A stretch of DNA of 12,456 nucleotides from Deltaproteobacteria bacterium (GTDB lineage: Bacteria > Desulfobacterota > Syntrophobacteria > BM002): assembly GCA_017861095.1 (NCBI GenBank), contig JAGFXI010000026.1, positions 1 to 12,456 of the forward strand, in the 5' to 3' direction. A program made the translations under genes and the position numbers. The notes under the pieces were generated by a model. That model was not told the origin of the DNA, did not search any database, and saw nothing but the letters and a program-made list of their open reading frames with translations. Shown here piece after piece: positions 4,374-11,815 of the stretch (its first letter is position 1; every line of letters begins with the position of its first letter).

Positions 4374-6803
4374 TTGCAACGCTATCTCTGCATCCACGGC
4401 CATTTTTACCAGCCGCCTCGAGAGAATCCCTGGCTGGAGGTCATAGAGCAGCAGGACGGGGCTCGTCCTTATCATGACTGGAACGAGCGGATTACCGTTG
4501 AGTGCTACGCTGCCAACACCGCCTCGAGGATCCTTGATCAACACGGGCTGATCGAGCGCATCGTCAACAACTACGCCGGGATCAGCTTCGACTTCGGGCC
4601 GACGCTCCTCTCCTGGCTGGAGTCGCACGCCCCTGAGGTCTATGAGGCTCTCCGCGAGGCCGACCGCGAGAGCCAGCGGCGCTTCTCCGGCCACGGCTCC
4701 GCCATAGCCCAGGCATATAACCATCTCATCCTTCCCTTAGCGACGACAAGGGACAAGCACACCCAGGTTTTCTGGGCAATCAGTGACTTCACCCACCGCT
4801 TCCGGCGTCCGCCTGAAGGCATGTGGCTGCCCGAGACGGCTGTTGATCTGGAGACCCTTGCGATCCTCGCCGAGCACGGGATTCGTTTCACCATTCTGGC
4901 ACCGAGACAGGCGCGAAGGGTCAGAGATTTGCGGGGCAAAGAGTGGCGGGATGTAACCGGGGAAAGGATTGATCCGACGACGGCCTACGCCGTCCGGCTG
5001 CCTTCGGGGAAAAGCATTGCCGCCTTCTTTTACCATGGACCGATCGCGCAGGCCGTCGCCTTCGAAAACCTGCTCCGAAGCGGGGACTCCCTCGCCCACC
5101 GGCTACACCAGATTTTCAGCGCCGAGCGCCCCTGGCCGCAGCTCGCCCACATCGCGACAGACGGGGAGAGCTACGGCCACCATCACCGATTTGGGGAGAT
5201 GGCCCTCGCCTACGCCCTTCAGGTCGTTGAAGGCCGCAACCTGGCGAGCCTCACAAATTACGGGGAGTTCCTGGAACGACATCCCCCAAGACACGAAGTG
5301 GAGCTCGTGGAGAAAAGCTCGTGGAGCTGCGCCCACGGGGTGGAACGATGGCGGGGTGATTGTGGCTGCTCGTCCGGGGCCCATCCGGAATGGCGGCAGA
5401 CCTGGCGGGCTCCCCTCCGCCAGGCCCTGGACTGGCTTCGGGATACGGTGGCGCCCCTCTTTGATGAACGGGCGGGTCGCCTCCTCCGTGAGCCCTGGGA
5501 GGCGCGGAACGACTACATTCGGGTCATTCTCACCCGCTCCCCCGTTGTGGCGGCGGACTTTCTCTCCCGCCAAGCCCGGCGGGCTCTGAGCGAGGCGGAG
5601 AGGGTCACGGTTCTGAAACTCATGGAGCTCCAGCGGCATGCCATGCTCATGTACACAAGCTGCGGCTGGTTCTTCGACGATCTTTCCAGCATCGAGACGA
5701 TCCAAATCCTGCGTTACGCCGGCCGGGTGCTCCAACTGGCCGAGGATCTTTTTGGTAAACCCCTCGAGGCCCGGTTCCTGAAGCTTCTGAAGCGGGCCCG
5801 TAGCAACATCCCTGAGCGGGGGGACGGCCTCGAGCTCTACAAGCGGGAAGTGAAGCCGGCGGTGACCGACCTGGCCACGGTGGGCGCACACTATGCTCTC
5901 TGCTCCCTCTTCGACGCCTACGCCAAGCAGGCTCGAGTCTATTGCTACCAGGTACAGGCTGAGGACTTGCAGACTGCCGAGGCGGGCAAAGCGAGACTGG
6001 TGGTGGGACGGGCCCGGGTGACCTCGGAGATAACTCTGGAGTCGGATGTCTTCGGCTTCGCCGCCCTTCATTTGGGCAACCACAACCTGAACGGCGGGGT
6101 CAAGAGATTTTCCGATATCGGGTCTTACGAGACCATGGCCGCAGAGCTGAACTCACTTTTTGCCGGGGCCGATTTCGCCGAGACGATTCGCGCTCTCGAC
6201 CGGAACTTCAGGGGTTCTCTCTATACCCTGAAATCCTTGTTCCGGGACGATCAGGGCAAGCTCCTCGGCCGTATCCTCCGGGCCACACTGGAGGAAGCCG
6301 AGGCGGTGTATCGCCAGCTCTACGAGCATCACGCTCCCCTGCTGAAGTTCCTCAAAGACACAGCCAGCCCTCCGCCCAAGGCCCTGTCAACAGCGGCGGA
6401 GTTCATCCTCAACGCCAGCCTTCACCGGGCGTTGGCGAACGATGAGTCTGACCTGGGTCGGATCGAACAACTGCTCCGGGAGTCGCGACTCGAGGACGTG
6501 TCCCTTGACGAAGGGACGCTCGCCTACGCCTTCGGGAAGCGGCTCGAGGTCACAGCCCGTCAATTTGGCGCCGACCCCGCGAGACTCGGAGCAATCGAGC
6601 GCCTTGAGGCCTTCACCGCCCTGGTTCGCCGTCTCCCCTTTGACGTGAACCTCTGGCAGGCGCAGAATATCTGCTACCGGGTCCTCCATGGCGTCTGCGG
6701 CGAGTTCCGGAGCCGCGCCGCCAAAGGCGATCGCGAGGCTCAACGGTGGCTGGATCGGTTTATGGCCCTGGCGGAGCATCTCCTCGTCCGCGTGGCCACC
6801 TAG
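4374..6803 (+). CDS. GH57 glycoside hydrolase with DUF3536 C-terminal region
   Basis: Predicted cytoplasmic alpha-glucan-active enzyme; it has no signal peptide. The 809-residue protein opens with the GH57 region-1 motif HGHFYQPPRENPW (8-20). It continues with PEGMWLPET (putative nucleophile E154), HGIRFTILAPRQA, and IATDGESYGHHH with D263 as likely acid/base, then SSWSCAHGVERWRGDCGC, typical of this subfamily. The C-terminal third is helical and matches my memory of DUF3536. Known for GH57: retaining amylase, glucanotransferase, branching and alpha-galactosidase activities. The DUF3536 subgroup's substrate is not settled. Start choice: no ATG or GTG lies between the preceding in-frame TGA (4332-4334) and HGHFYQPP, so TTG 4374 is the only ordinary start. 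Its ribosome binding site is poor, which suggests coupling to the DUF1573 gene 39 bp upstream. It converges on a GH63-like gene, pointing to oligosaccharide or glycogen turnover as an inferred context. Confidence 0.9.
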   Translation: MQRYLCIHGHFYQPPRENPWLEVIEQQDGARPYHDWNERITVECYAANTASRILDQHGLIERIVNNYAGISFDFGPTLLSWLESHAPEVYEALREADRESQRRFSGHGSAIAQAYNHLILPLATTRDKHTQVFWAISDFTHRFRRPPEGMWLPETAVDLETLAILAEHGIRFTILAPRQARRVRDLRGKEWRDVTGERIDPTTAYAVRLPSGKSIAAFFYHGPIAQAVAFENLLRSGDSLAHRLHQIFSAERPWPQLAHIATDGESYGHHHRFGEMALAYALQVVEGRNLASLTNYGEFLERHPPRHEVELVEKSSWSCAHGVERWRGDCGCSSGAHPEWRQTWRAPLRQALDWLRDTVAPLFDERAGRLLREPWEARNDYIRVILTRSPVVAADFLSRQARRALSEAERVTVLKLMELQRHAMLMYTSCGWFFDDLSSIETIQILRYAGRVLQLAEDLFGKPLEARFLKLLKRARSNIPERGDGLELYKREVKPAVTDLATVGAHYALCSLFDAYAKQARVYCYQVQAEDLQTAEAGKARLVVGRARVTSEITLESDVFGFAALHLGNHNLNGGVKRFSDIGSYETMAAELNSLFAGADFAETIRALDRNFRGSLYTLKSLFRDDQGKLLGRILRATLEEAEAVYRQLYEHHAPLLKFLKDTASPPPKALSTAAEFILNASLHRALANDESDLGRIEQLLRESRLEDVSLDEGTLAYAFGKRLEVTARQFGADPARLGAIERLEAFTALVRRLPFDVNLWQAQNICYRVLHGVCGEFRSRAAKGDREAQRWLDRFMALAEHLLVRVAT

Positions 6804-6901
6804 CCCTCATTATTCACGACTCACGTGCTGCTACCGCGGATATGGCCGTCCTTCCGGGCGTCCTCGGCTCTCGAACATTGCGACGTACTGAAGAAGTGCG
6901 C

Positions 6902-6932
6902 CTCGGATCCGAGTCCCGCGGTACCGCGGGAC
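6902..6932. repeat. Two abutting perfect palindromes between convergent genes
   Basis: CTCGGATCCGAG (6902-6913) is a perfect 12 bp palindrome. It shares one base with a perfect 20 bp palindrome (6913-6932) of half-site GTCCCGCGGT. Both lie in the 213 bp gap (6804-7016) between the stops of the GH57 and GH63-like genes. As RNA the larger one gives an 8 bp GC stem with a 4 nt loop on both strands. No T tract follows, so this is not a standard intrinsic terminator; it could still act as a bidirectional 3'-end hairpin or a DNA-binding site. The rest of the gap shows nothing recognisable. Confidence 0.6.
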
Positions 6933-7016
6933 GGTGGCCCGGAGCAACGACCACCTCCACGATCTCGCTCCGGCGTCTCTTGCATAATGCGGGTTAAAGC
7001 TGCGGGAGGCTCTCTT

Positions 7017-9710
7017 TCACCGGTCTTTCGCCAGATCCTCCATACTCCTCAAGACGAGGGCGGTCCAGCCGGTCTGGTGGCTGGCCCCGATGCCCCGGCC
7101 CGTGTCCCCATGGAAGTATTCGGAAAAGAGCACGAGATCTTTCCAGTAAGGATCGTGAGCAAACTCGAGGACATCTCCATGGCAGGGGCGACGACCGTGC
7201 TCATCGGGAAGAAATATCTTCACCAGCCGTCCGGCTATCTCCTGGGAAACCTCCTTGAGACTGAGCAGTCGGCCGGACCCGGTGGGGCACTCCACCCGGA
7301 GGCTGTCACCGTAGAAGTGGTGATACCGCTCAAGGGCCTCGATAAGGAGATAGTTCACCGGAAACCAGATGGGTCCGCGCCAGTTCGAGTTGCCGCCGAA
7401 AAGCCACGTGCTGGACTCGCCAGGAACGTATTCGACCCGGTATTCCGCACCATCGACCTTAAAGACGTACGGCCGCTCCCGGTGAACCCGGGAGAGGGCA
7501 CGGACACCGTAGGGAGAGAGGAATTCTCTCTCGTCCAGCAGGTAGCGGAGCGTCCGTACGAGTCTCTCGCGAGTGGGGATGGCGAGGAGACGATGGCGGT
7601 GCCTCTCATCGGACTCCAGCGTCTTCATGCAGCTGATGACCTGGGCCAGGTCCTTGCGGTTCTCCAGGAACCAGCTCATACGCTTCTTGAAGCCGGGCAG
7701 GCTGTCGATGACGCTCGACTCGAGGATCTCGACGGCGATGAGCGGGAGCAGTCCCACCATGGAGCGAACCCGGAGCGGGACGGTGCGATCGTCCACGTGG
7801 AGGTGGTCGTAATAGAAACCGTCCTTTTCATCCCAGAGCCCAGTCCCGCCCAGGGCGTTTATGGCATCGGCGATGGCGATGAAGTGCTCGAAGAACTTGG
7901 AGGCCACATCCTCGTAGGCCCCGTCCTCTCCGGCGAGTTCGAGGGCCATGGAGAGCATGGTGACGCAGTAGAAGGCCATCCAGGCAGTGCCGTCCGCCTG
8001 CTCGAGATGCCCGCCCGTGGGCAGGGGTTGTGAGCGATCGAAGACCCCGATATTGTCGAGACCGAGAAAGCCGCCGGCAAAGACGTGATCCCCGTGGAAG
8101 TCCTTGCGATTCACCCACCAGGTGAAATTGAGGAGAAGCTTTTGGAACACCCGCTCGAGAAACAGCCGATCGCGTTGACCCCGGGGCCCGGTCATCTTAT
8201 AGACTCGCCAGGCCGACCAGGCATGAACCGGGGGGTTCACATCGGAGAAATCTAACTCACACGCCGGAATCTGCCCGTTCGCATGCATGTACCACTCGCG
8301 GAGAAGCAGGACGAGTTGATCCTTGGCGAAGTACGGGTCGAGACCGGCAAAGGGAATCATGTGAAAGGCGAGATCCCAGGCGGCATACCAGGGGTACTCC
8401 CACTTGTCGGGCATGGAGATCACATCCCGGTTGTAGAGATGACCCCAGTCATGGTTCCGCCCATGTTTCCGCCCCTCTGGAGGTGACGGCTGAGCAGGGT
8501 CTCCTTCCAGCCAGTCCTTCACGGAGAAATGGAAGAACTGCTTGGTCCAGAGGAGCCCGGCATAGCCCTGACGCATGACCCGTCGCTCCTCTGCCGTCAA
8601 TCCTTCCGGCAGGATGGTCGCGTAGAACTCATCCGCCTCCTGCAAGCGCCTTCCAAAAATCTCCTCGAAGCCCGGGCCGAAAGCATTTCCGGGAGCTTCG
8701 TCACTCCCGTAAAGGCGAAGGCGCAGGGTGACCTCCCCCGCAGCAGGGACCATGAAGTGGTAGTGGGCTGCTGCCTTTGTCCCGGTCTCTTCGGGATTTA
8801 CCGCCCCTTTCCGCCCCTGAACGAGGTAGTCGTGGAAGGCGTCTTTCACGTGGGGGCTAGGATTGGGGACGTCGAACAGTCGAGCGGCATTCGTCTCGTT
8901 TTCCGTAAAGAGAAAGACGGGAAGCCTGTCGTCCGGCCCGGGGGCGGCGGCGAGATGAAAGGTGCCTAACGAGGCGTGTGCCGCCACGAGCGCAGCCTCA
9001 TCTACCTTTTGAATCCGGGGCCTCGGCCAGTAGCCTTCGCCGGTCCGTCCCCAGGACCAGGTGTTCCGGAACCATAGAGTGGGGAGGACGTGCACGGCCG
9101 CGGCTTCGGGACCCCGATTTGCCACGGTAATGCGGATGAGCACGTCGTTCGGCGCACCCTTGGCATACTCGGCCAACACGTCGAAGTAGCGGTTCTTCCG
9201 GAAGACCCCGGTCTCCAGGAGCTCGAACTCACCCTGATCCTTCCCCCGCTTTCGGTTCTCTTCCACCAGAAGGGAGTAAGGGAATTCCTCTTGGGGGTAC
9301 TTGTAGAGGGCTCTCATGTAGGAGTGGGTGGGGGTGGAATCGAGATAAAAGTAATACTCCTTGACATCCTCGCCGTGGTTTCCCTCGGGACCGGTCAATC
9401 CGAAAAGGCGCTCCTTGAGAATCGGATCACGACCGTTCCAGAGGGCGAGAGCAAAACAGAGCCGGCCCTCGCGGTCGGTGATCCCGAGGAGGCCGTCTTC
9501 GCCCCAGCGGTAGGCGCGGCTTCTCGCATGGTCGTGGGGAAAATAGTCCCACGGGTTGCCTGAGGCGGAGTAGTCCTCGCGCACCGTAGCCCATTGCCGC
9601 TCGGAAAGATACGGCCCCCAGCGTTTCCAGTTCTTCTCCCGCCGGGCATCCTCGTACAAGCGGATTTCCTCCGCAAGAGGCTTTCCCTGTTTCATAAATG
9701 GAGATCTCAT
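7017..9710 (-). CDS. MGH1/GH63-like glycoside hydrolase (putative glucosidase)
   Basis: An 897-residue protein without a signal peptide, predicted cytoplasmic. The N-terminal half is beta-rich and has family-typical blocks: NWKRWGPYLSERQW, NPWDYFPHDHARSRAYRWGEDGL and EGNHGEDVKEYYFYLDSTPTHSYM. The C-terminal half is an (alpha/alpha)6-barrel type catalytic domain with YPWYAAWDLAFH (D446, candidate acid), EQADGTAWMAFY and ESSTWLFGGNSNWRGPIWFPVNYL (from E765). I recognise this as the bacterial MGH1-like/GH63 glucosidase group. Known relatives include E. coli YgjK and mannosylglycerate hydrolases that act on alpha-glucosides or glucosylglycerate-type solutes. The exact substrate is unknown and the catalytic assignments are inferred. 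Start: ATG 9710 with GGAAG 5 nt upstream. The start overlaps, as ATGA, the stop of the 26-codon oxidoreductase remnant, so translation may be coupled to it. The gene converges on the GH57 gene. Confidence 0.88.
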   Translation of the reverse strand: MRSPFMKQGKPLAEEIRLYEDARREKNWKRWGPYLSERQWATVREDYSASGNPWDYFPHDHARSRAYRWGEDGLLGITDREGRLCFALALWNGRDPILKERLFGLTGPEGNHGEDVKEYYFYLDSTPTHSYMRALYKYPQEEFPYSLLVEENRKRGKDQGEFELLETGVFRKNRYFDVLAEYAKGAPNDVLIRITVANRGPEAAAVHVLPTLWFRNTWSWGRTGEGYWPRPRIQKVDEAALVAAHASLGTFHLAAAPGPDDRLPVFLFTENETNAARLFDVPNPSPHVKDAFHDYLVQGRKGAVNPEETGTKAAAHYHFMVPAAGEVTLRLRLYGSDEAPGNAFGPGFEEIFGRRLQEADEFYATILPEGLTAEERRVMRQGYAGLLWTKQFFHFSVKDWLEGDPAQPSPPEGRKHGRNHDWGHLYNRDVISMPDKWEYPWYAAWDLAFHMIPFAGLDPYFAKDQLVLLLREWYMHANGQIPACELDFSDVNPPVHAWSAWRVYKMTGPRGQRDRLFLERVFQKLLLNFTWWVNRKDFHGDHVFAGGFLGLDNIGVFDRSQPLPTGGHLEQADGTAWMAFYCVTMLSMALELAGEDGAYEDVASKFFEHFIAIADAINALGGTGLWDEKDGFYYDHLHVDDRTVPLRVRSMVGLLPLIAVEILESSVIDSLPGFKKRMSWFLENRKDLAQVISCMKTLESDERHRHRLLAIPTRERLVRTLRYLLDEREFLSPYGVRALSRVHRERPYVFKVDGAEYRVEYVPGESSTWLFGGNSNWRGPIWFPVNYLLIEALERYHHFYGDSLRVECPTGSGRLLSLKEVSQEIAGRLVKIFLPDEHGRRPCHGDVLEFAHDPYWKDLVLFSEYFHGDTGRGIGASHQTGWTALVLRSMEDLAKDR

Positions 9711-9787
9711 ATTTTCTTCCGTAAGCAGGACGTCCGCCTCACCGCGCCGCCGCCGATGACGCCAATATCGTAATCGTAGGTCGCCAT
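9707..9787 (-). pseudogene. Remnant 5' end of a FAD/NAD(P) disulfide oxidoreductase gene (26 codons)
   Basis: A very strong GGGAGGAG sits 3 nt before ATG 9787, and the ORF begins MATYDYDIGVIGGGA. That is the N-terminal Rossmann strand and GxGGxA dinucleotide-binding start of mercuric-reductase/lipoamide-dehydrogenase-like flavoproteins, whose intact members continue GAAGLTVA. Here the sequence changes after GGGA to VRRTSCLRKKI and stops at TGA (9709-9707), overlapping the start of the GH63-like gene as ATGA. I infer an internal deletion that removed the body of the oxidoreductase and joined its translation start to the next gene. The junction is probably near 9740-9748, within the GGCGGCGGCGC run. 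The alternative is a chance or purposeful leader ORF, but the 15-residue match together with the strong ribosome binding site is hard to explain that way. Confidence 0.7.
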
Positions 9788-10062
9788 GATCTCCTCCCTG
9801 GGTCTCTGGACAGTGCCCCTCCTGAGAGCGTTCGCTGTGCCCAGTTCTTCTGAGTATGCGACTTCAACCTTTGAAACAGTTCATCCTTCGCTATGGTCCT
9901 GCTAATTCTCTCGAGCAAGTCGCCTCCTTTTAAAGCCGATCGCCAAGCCCGCATCAGCTCGGCGCACTGCTCCGCCATCTTCTGCTCCAGCTCTTTGCGC
10001 ATTTCCCGGGGACCGCTTTCGGCGTGCGCGCATGCTCTCGGCCGCAGCCCTTCGTTATCCAT
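9739..10062 (-). CDS. Small hypothetical protein, helical, with a likely altered C-terminus
   Basis: A 107-residue ORF whose ATG 10062 has GGAGAG 6 nt upstream. The central part (about 20-75, MRKELEQKMAEQCAELMRAW ... KDELFQRLKSH) is charged and amphipathic, like a short coiled-coil or helical bundle. I recognise no family. The last third is Arg/Ser/Gly-rich. Its final 16 codons read the flavoprotein remnant in the +1 frame and stop just past the suspected deletion junction. The original C-terminus may therefore have been lost, or the coding end may simply overlap the next ribosome binding site. It is the first gene of the minus-strand unit ahead of the GH63-like gene. An internal Met at residue 21 is an alternative start but lacks a clear ribosome binding site. 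Confidence 0.5.
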   Translation of the reverse strand: MDNEGLRPRACAHAESGPREMRKELEQKMAEQCAELMRAWRSALKGGDLLERISRTIAKDELFQRLKSHTQKNWAQRTLSGGALSRDPGRRSWRPTITILASSAAAR

Positions 10063-10410
10063 GTGTATCTCTCCAGAAAGGTGGCAGTCGCCCCGTGCGA
10101 AGATCTCTCCTTACTTATGTTAGTCTACCCTTCGCCCGAGAGGAGAGAAGACGCCCCGCAGTCTTCGAGGGACACGAACGGAAAGCGGCGAGGAGAGGCG
10201 CGGTCCCGCCGGGAGGTGCAGCGGTAACGATAGAGCGGGAGCCAGCTAAAGGCCGGGCATGATGTATGAGGCCTTTGACAATGATCCAATAGATGATAGA
10301 GTGCTGAACGCGCAGAGCCGCGGACTGCACAAGCCAGACTAGGCGCTAACGCGAGGGCGTACACTTTAGACCATACAGAGGATGAGCGGCAGACGCTAAA
10401 GGAGGAGACC
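10063..10410. other. 348 bp divergent intergenic region between the small ORF and gabT
   Basis: No gene is supported; open frames here are short, overlap each other on both strands and lack good ribosome binding sites. It holds a plus-strand promoter-like site (10275-10302) and about 105 nt of leader before gabT. Towards the minus-strand gene an A/T-richer patch (around 10115-10128) contains TAGACT and TAACAT as weak -10 candidates without a matching -35. Confidence 0.5.
10275..10302 (+). promoter_or_regulatory. Probable sigma70 promoter for the aminotransferase/ABC transporter unit
   Basis: A perfect -35 hexamer TTGACA (10275-10280) is followed after 16 bp by TAGAGT (10297-10302, four of six). 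The expected transcription start near 10309 gives a leader of about 100 nt before ATG 10411. It is the best plus-strand promoter match in this gap. Confidence 0.5.
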
Positions 10411-11721
10411 ATGAAGGCTGGCGCAAAGAGTGAGCGTCTGGGGGAGCTGCGTGGGAAGGTGATCCCGCAGGGACAGGGAAGCCTCGTTCCCTACTACGTC
10501 GAGTCTGCCAAAGGGGCATTGATCTACGACGCCGACGGTCAGGAGTTTGTTGATTTCTCGGGCGGCATCGGGGTCATGAACGTCGGCCACTGTCATCCCA
10601 AGGTTGTTGCCGCCATCAAGGAGCAGGCGGAGCGGTTCACCCACACCTGCTTCATGGTGGTACCTTACGAGCCTCTGGTCAAACTGGGGGAAAAGCTCTG
10701 CGCCATCACGCCGGGGAAGTTCCCGAAAAAGACCCTTTTTATCAACAGCGGCGCCGAGGCGGTGGAGAACGCCGTCAAGGTCGCCCGCTACTACACGAAA
10801 CGGACCGGGATAATCGCCTTCGAGAACGGCTTCCACGGGAGAACGCTTCTCACCATGACCCTCACCAGCAAGGTGAAGCCGTACAAGCTTGGATTCGGTC
10901 CCTTCGCGCCGGACGTCTACCGCATGCCCTTCGCCTACTGCTACCGCTGCGCCTTCGGCCTCACCTACCCGAAGTGCGGAGTGGCCTGTGCCGATTACCT
11001 GAAGGAGTTTTTCATCAGCTATGCGGCCGCCGAGACGACCGCTGCGGTCATCGCCGAGCCCGTCCAGGGAGAGGGCGGCTTCATCACCCCGCCTCCCGAG
11101 TACTTTCCCAAGCTCATGAAGATCTGTCACGACAACGGCATCGTCTTCATCGCCGACGAGATCCAGAGCGGCATGGGGCGAACGGGGAAGATGTTCGCCA
11201 TGGAGCACTGGAACCTGGAGCCGGAGGTGGTGACGGTGGCCAAGAGCCTGGCGGCGGGCATGCCCCTCAGCGCCGTGGTGGGGAAGCAGGAGATCATGGA
11301 CTCGGTCCATACGGGCGGCCTCGGCGGCACCTATGGCGGAAACCCCGTCTGCTGCGCCGCGGCGCTCGCTGTTCTCGAGATTTTCGCAAAGGAGGGACTC
11401 CTGGAGAAGGCGACGGCTCTCGGCAAGAAGCTGCGGCAGCGACTGGATTCTTGGCAGCGGAAGTTCGAGCTCATCGGCGACGTGAGGGGGCTCGGCCCCA
11501 TGCTTGCCCTCGAGCTGGTTAAGGATCGGGTCACCAAGGCGCCGGCGGCCGACGAGGCTAAAGCCCTTGTGAAGTTCGCTTACGAGCGGGGCCTGGTCCT
11601 TCTCTCCTGTGGCAACTTCAGCAATGTGATTCGCCTCCTCATGCCGCTCGTGATCACGGATGAACAATTGGAGCGAGGGCTGGCCATCATGGAGGAAGGC
11701 TTCGCGACCTTGGCCAAGTGA
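10411..11721 (+). CDS. gabT: Class III aminotransferase, 4-aminobutyrate aminotransferase type
   Basis: PLP-dependent omega-aminotransferase that most likely moves the terminal amino group of GABA or a similar omega-amino acid to 2-oxoglutarate. The 436-residue protein is of normal length. Visible motifs: NSGAEAVENAVKVAR (112-126, PLP phosphate region), ENGFHGRT (138-145), AEPVQGEGGF (215-224), FIADEIQSGMGRTG with D249 binding the pyridine nitrogen, and the Schiff-base lysine K278 in TVAKSLAAGMPL. Residues 177-193 carry a four-Cys cluster (C-x2-C-x8-C-x3-C) that I recall from a subset of GabT-like enzymes. ATG 10411 has GGAGGAG 3 nt upstream. A substrate-binding protein of an amino-acid ABC transporter follows after 94 bp, which supports a role in imported amino-acid breakdown. 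Acetylornithine or 5-aminovalerate aminotransferase cannot be excluded by sequence alone. Confidence 0.85.
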   Translation: MKAGAKSERLGELRGKVIPQGQGSLVPYYVESAKGALIYDADGQEFVDFSGGIGVMNVGHCHPKVVAAIKEQAERFTHTCFMVVPYEPLVKLGEKLCAITPGKFPKKTLFINSGAEAVENAVKVARYYTKRTGIIAFENGFHGRTLLTMTLTSKVKPYKLGFGPFAPDVYRMPFAYCYRCAFGLTYPKCGVACADYLKEFFISYAAAETTAAVIAEPVQGEGGFITPPPEYFPKLMKICHDNGIVFIADEIQSGMGRTGKMFAMEHWNLEPEVVTVAKSLAAGMPLSAVVGKQEIMDSVHTGGLGGTYGGNPVCCAAALAVLEIFAKEGLLEKATALGKKLRQRLDSWQRKFELIGDVRGLGPMLALELVKDRVTKAPAADEAKALVKFAYERGLVLLSCGNFSNVIRLLMPLVITDEQLERGLAIMEEGFATLAK

Positions 11722-11754
11722 TATCAATTCAGCCGGGCAGATCAATAGCGAGAG

Positions 11755-11774
11755 AGCGGCGGCGCCGGGCCGCT
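11755..11774 (+). other. GC-rich hairpin between gabT and the ABC substrate-binding gene
   Basis: AGCGGC (11755-11760) pairs with GCCGCT (11769-11774) around an 8 nt loop that itself contains GGCGCC. There is no T tract, so a full intrinsic terminator is unlikely. A processing or mRNA-stabilising hairpin that raises output of the transporter's binding protein is a common arrangement and fits the position. Confidence 0.4.
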
Positions 11775-11815
11775 GCCTGATTCGTGGGGAGAGTTTAGAA
11801 AAGGAGGGTTAGAGC

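Noticed and set aside
5103..6083. 326-codon minus-strand ORF inside the GH57 gene
   Set aside because: Antisense shadow of a well-supported GH57/DUF3536 coding sequence in GC-rich DNA.
6825..8033. 402-codon plus-strand ORF over the 3' half of the GH63-like gene
   Set aside because: Antisense shadow; the opposite strand carries long conserved glycoside hydrolase motifs.
230..10263. Shared 13-mer GGCCGGGCATGAT near 230-242 and 10251-10263
   Set aside because: The match does not extend beyond 13 bases, and about one or two such matches are expected by chance in a window of this size.
10396..11745. 449-codon minus-strand ORF opposite gabT
   Set aside because: Antisense shadow of gabT, whose motifs and ribosome binding site are unambiguous.
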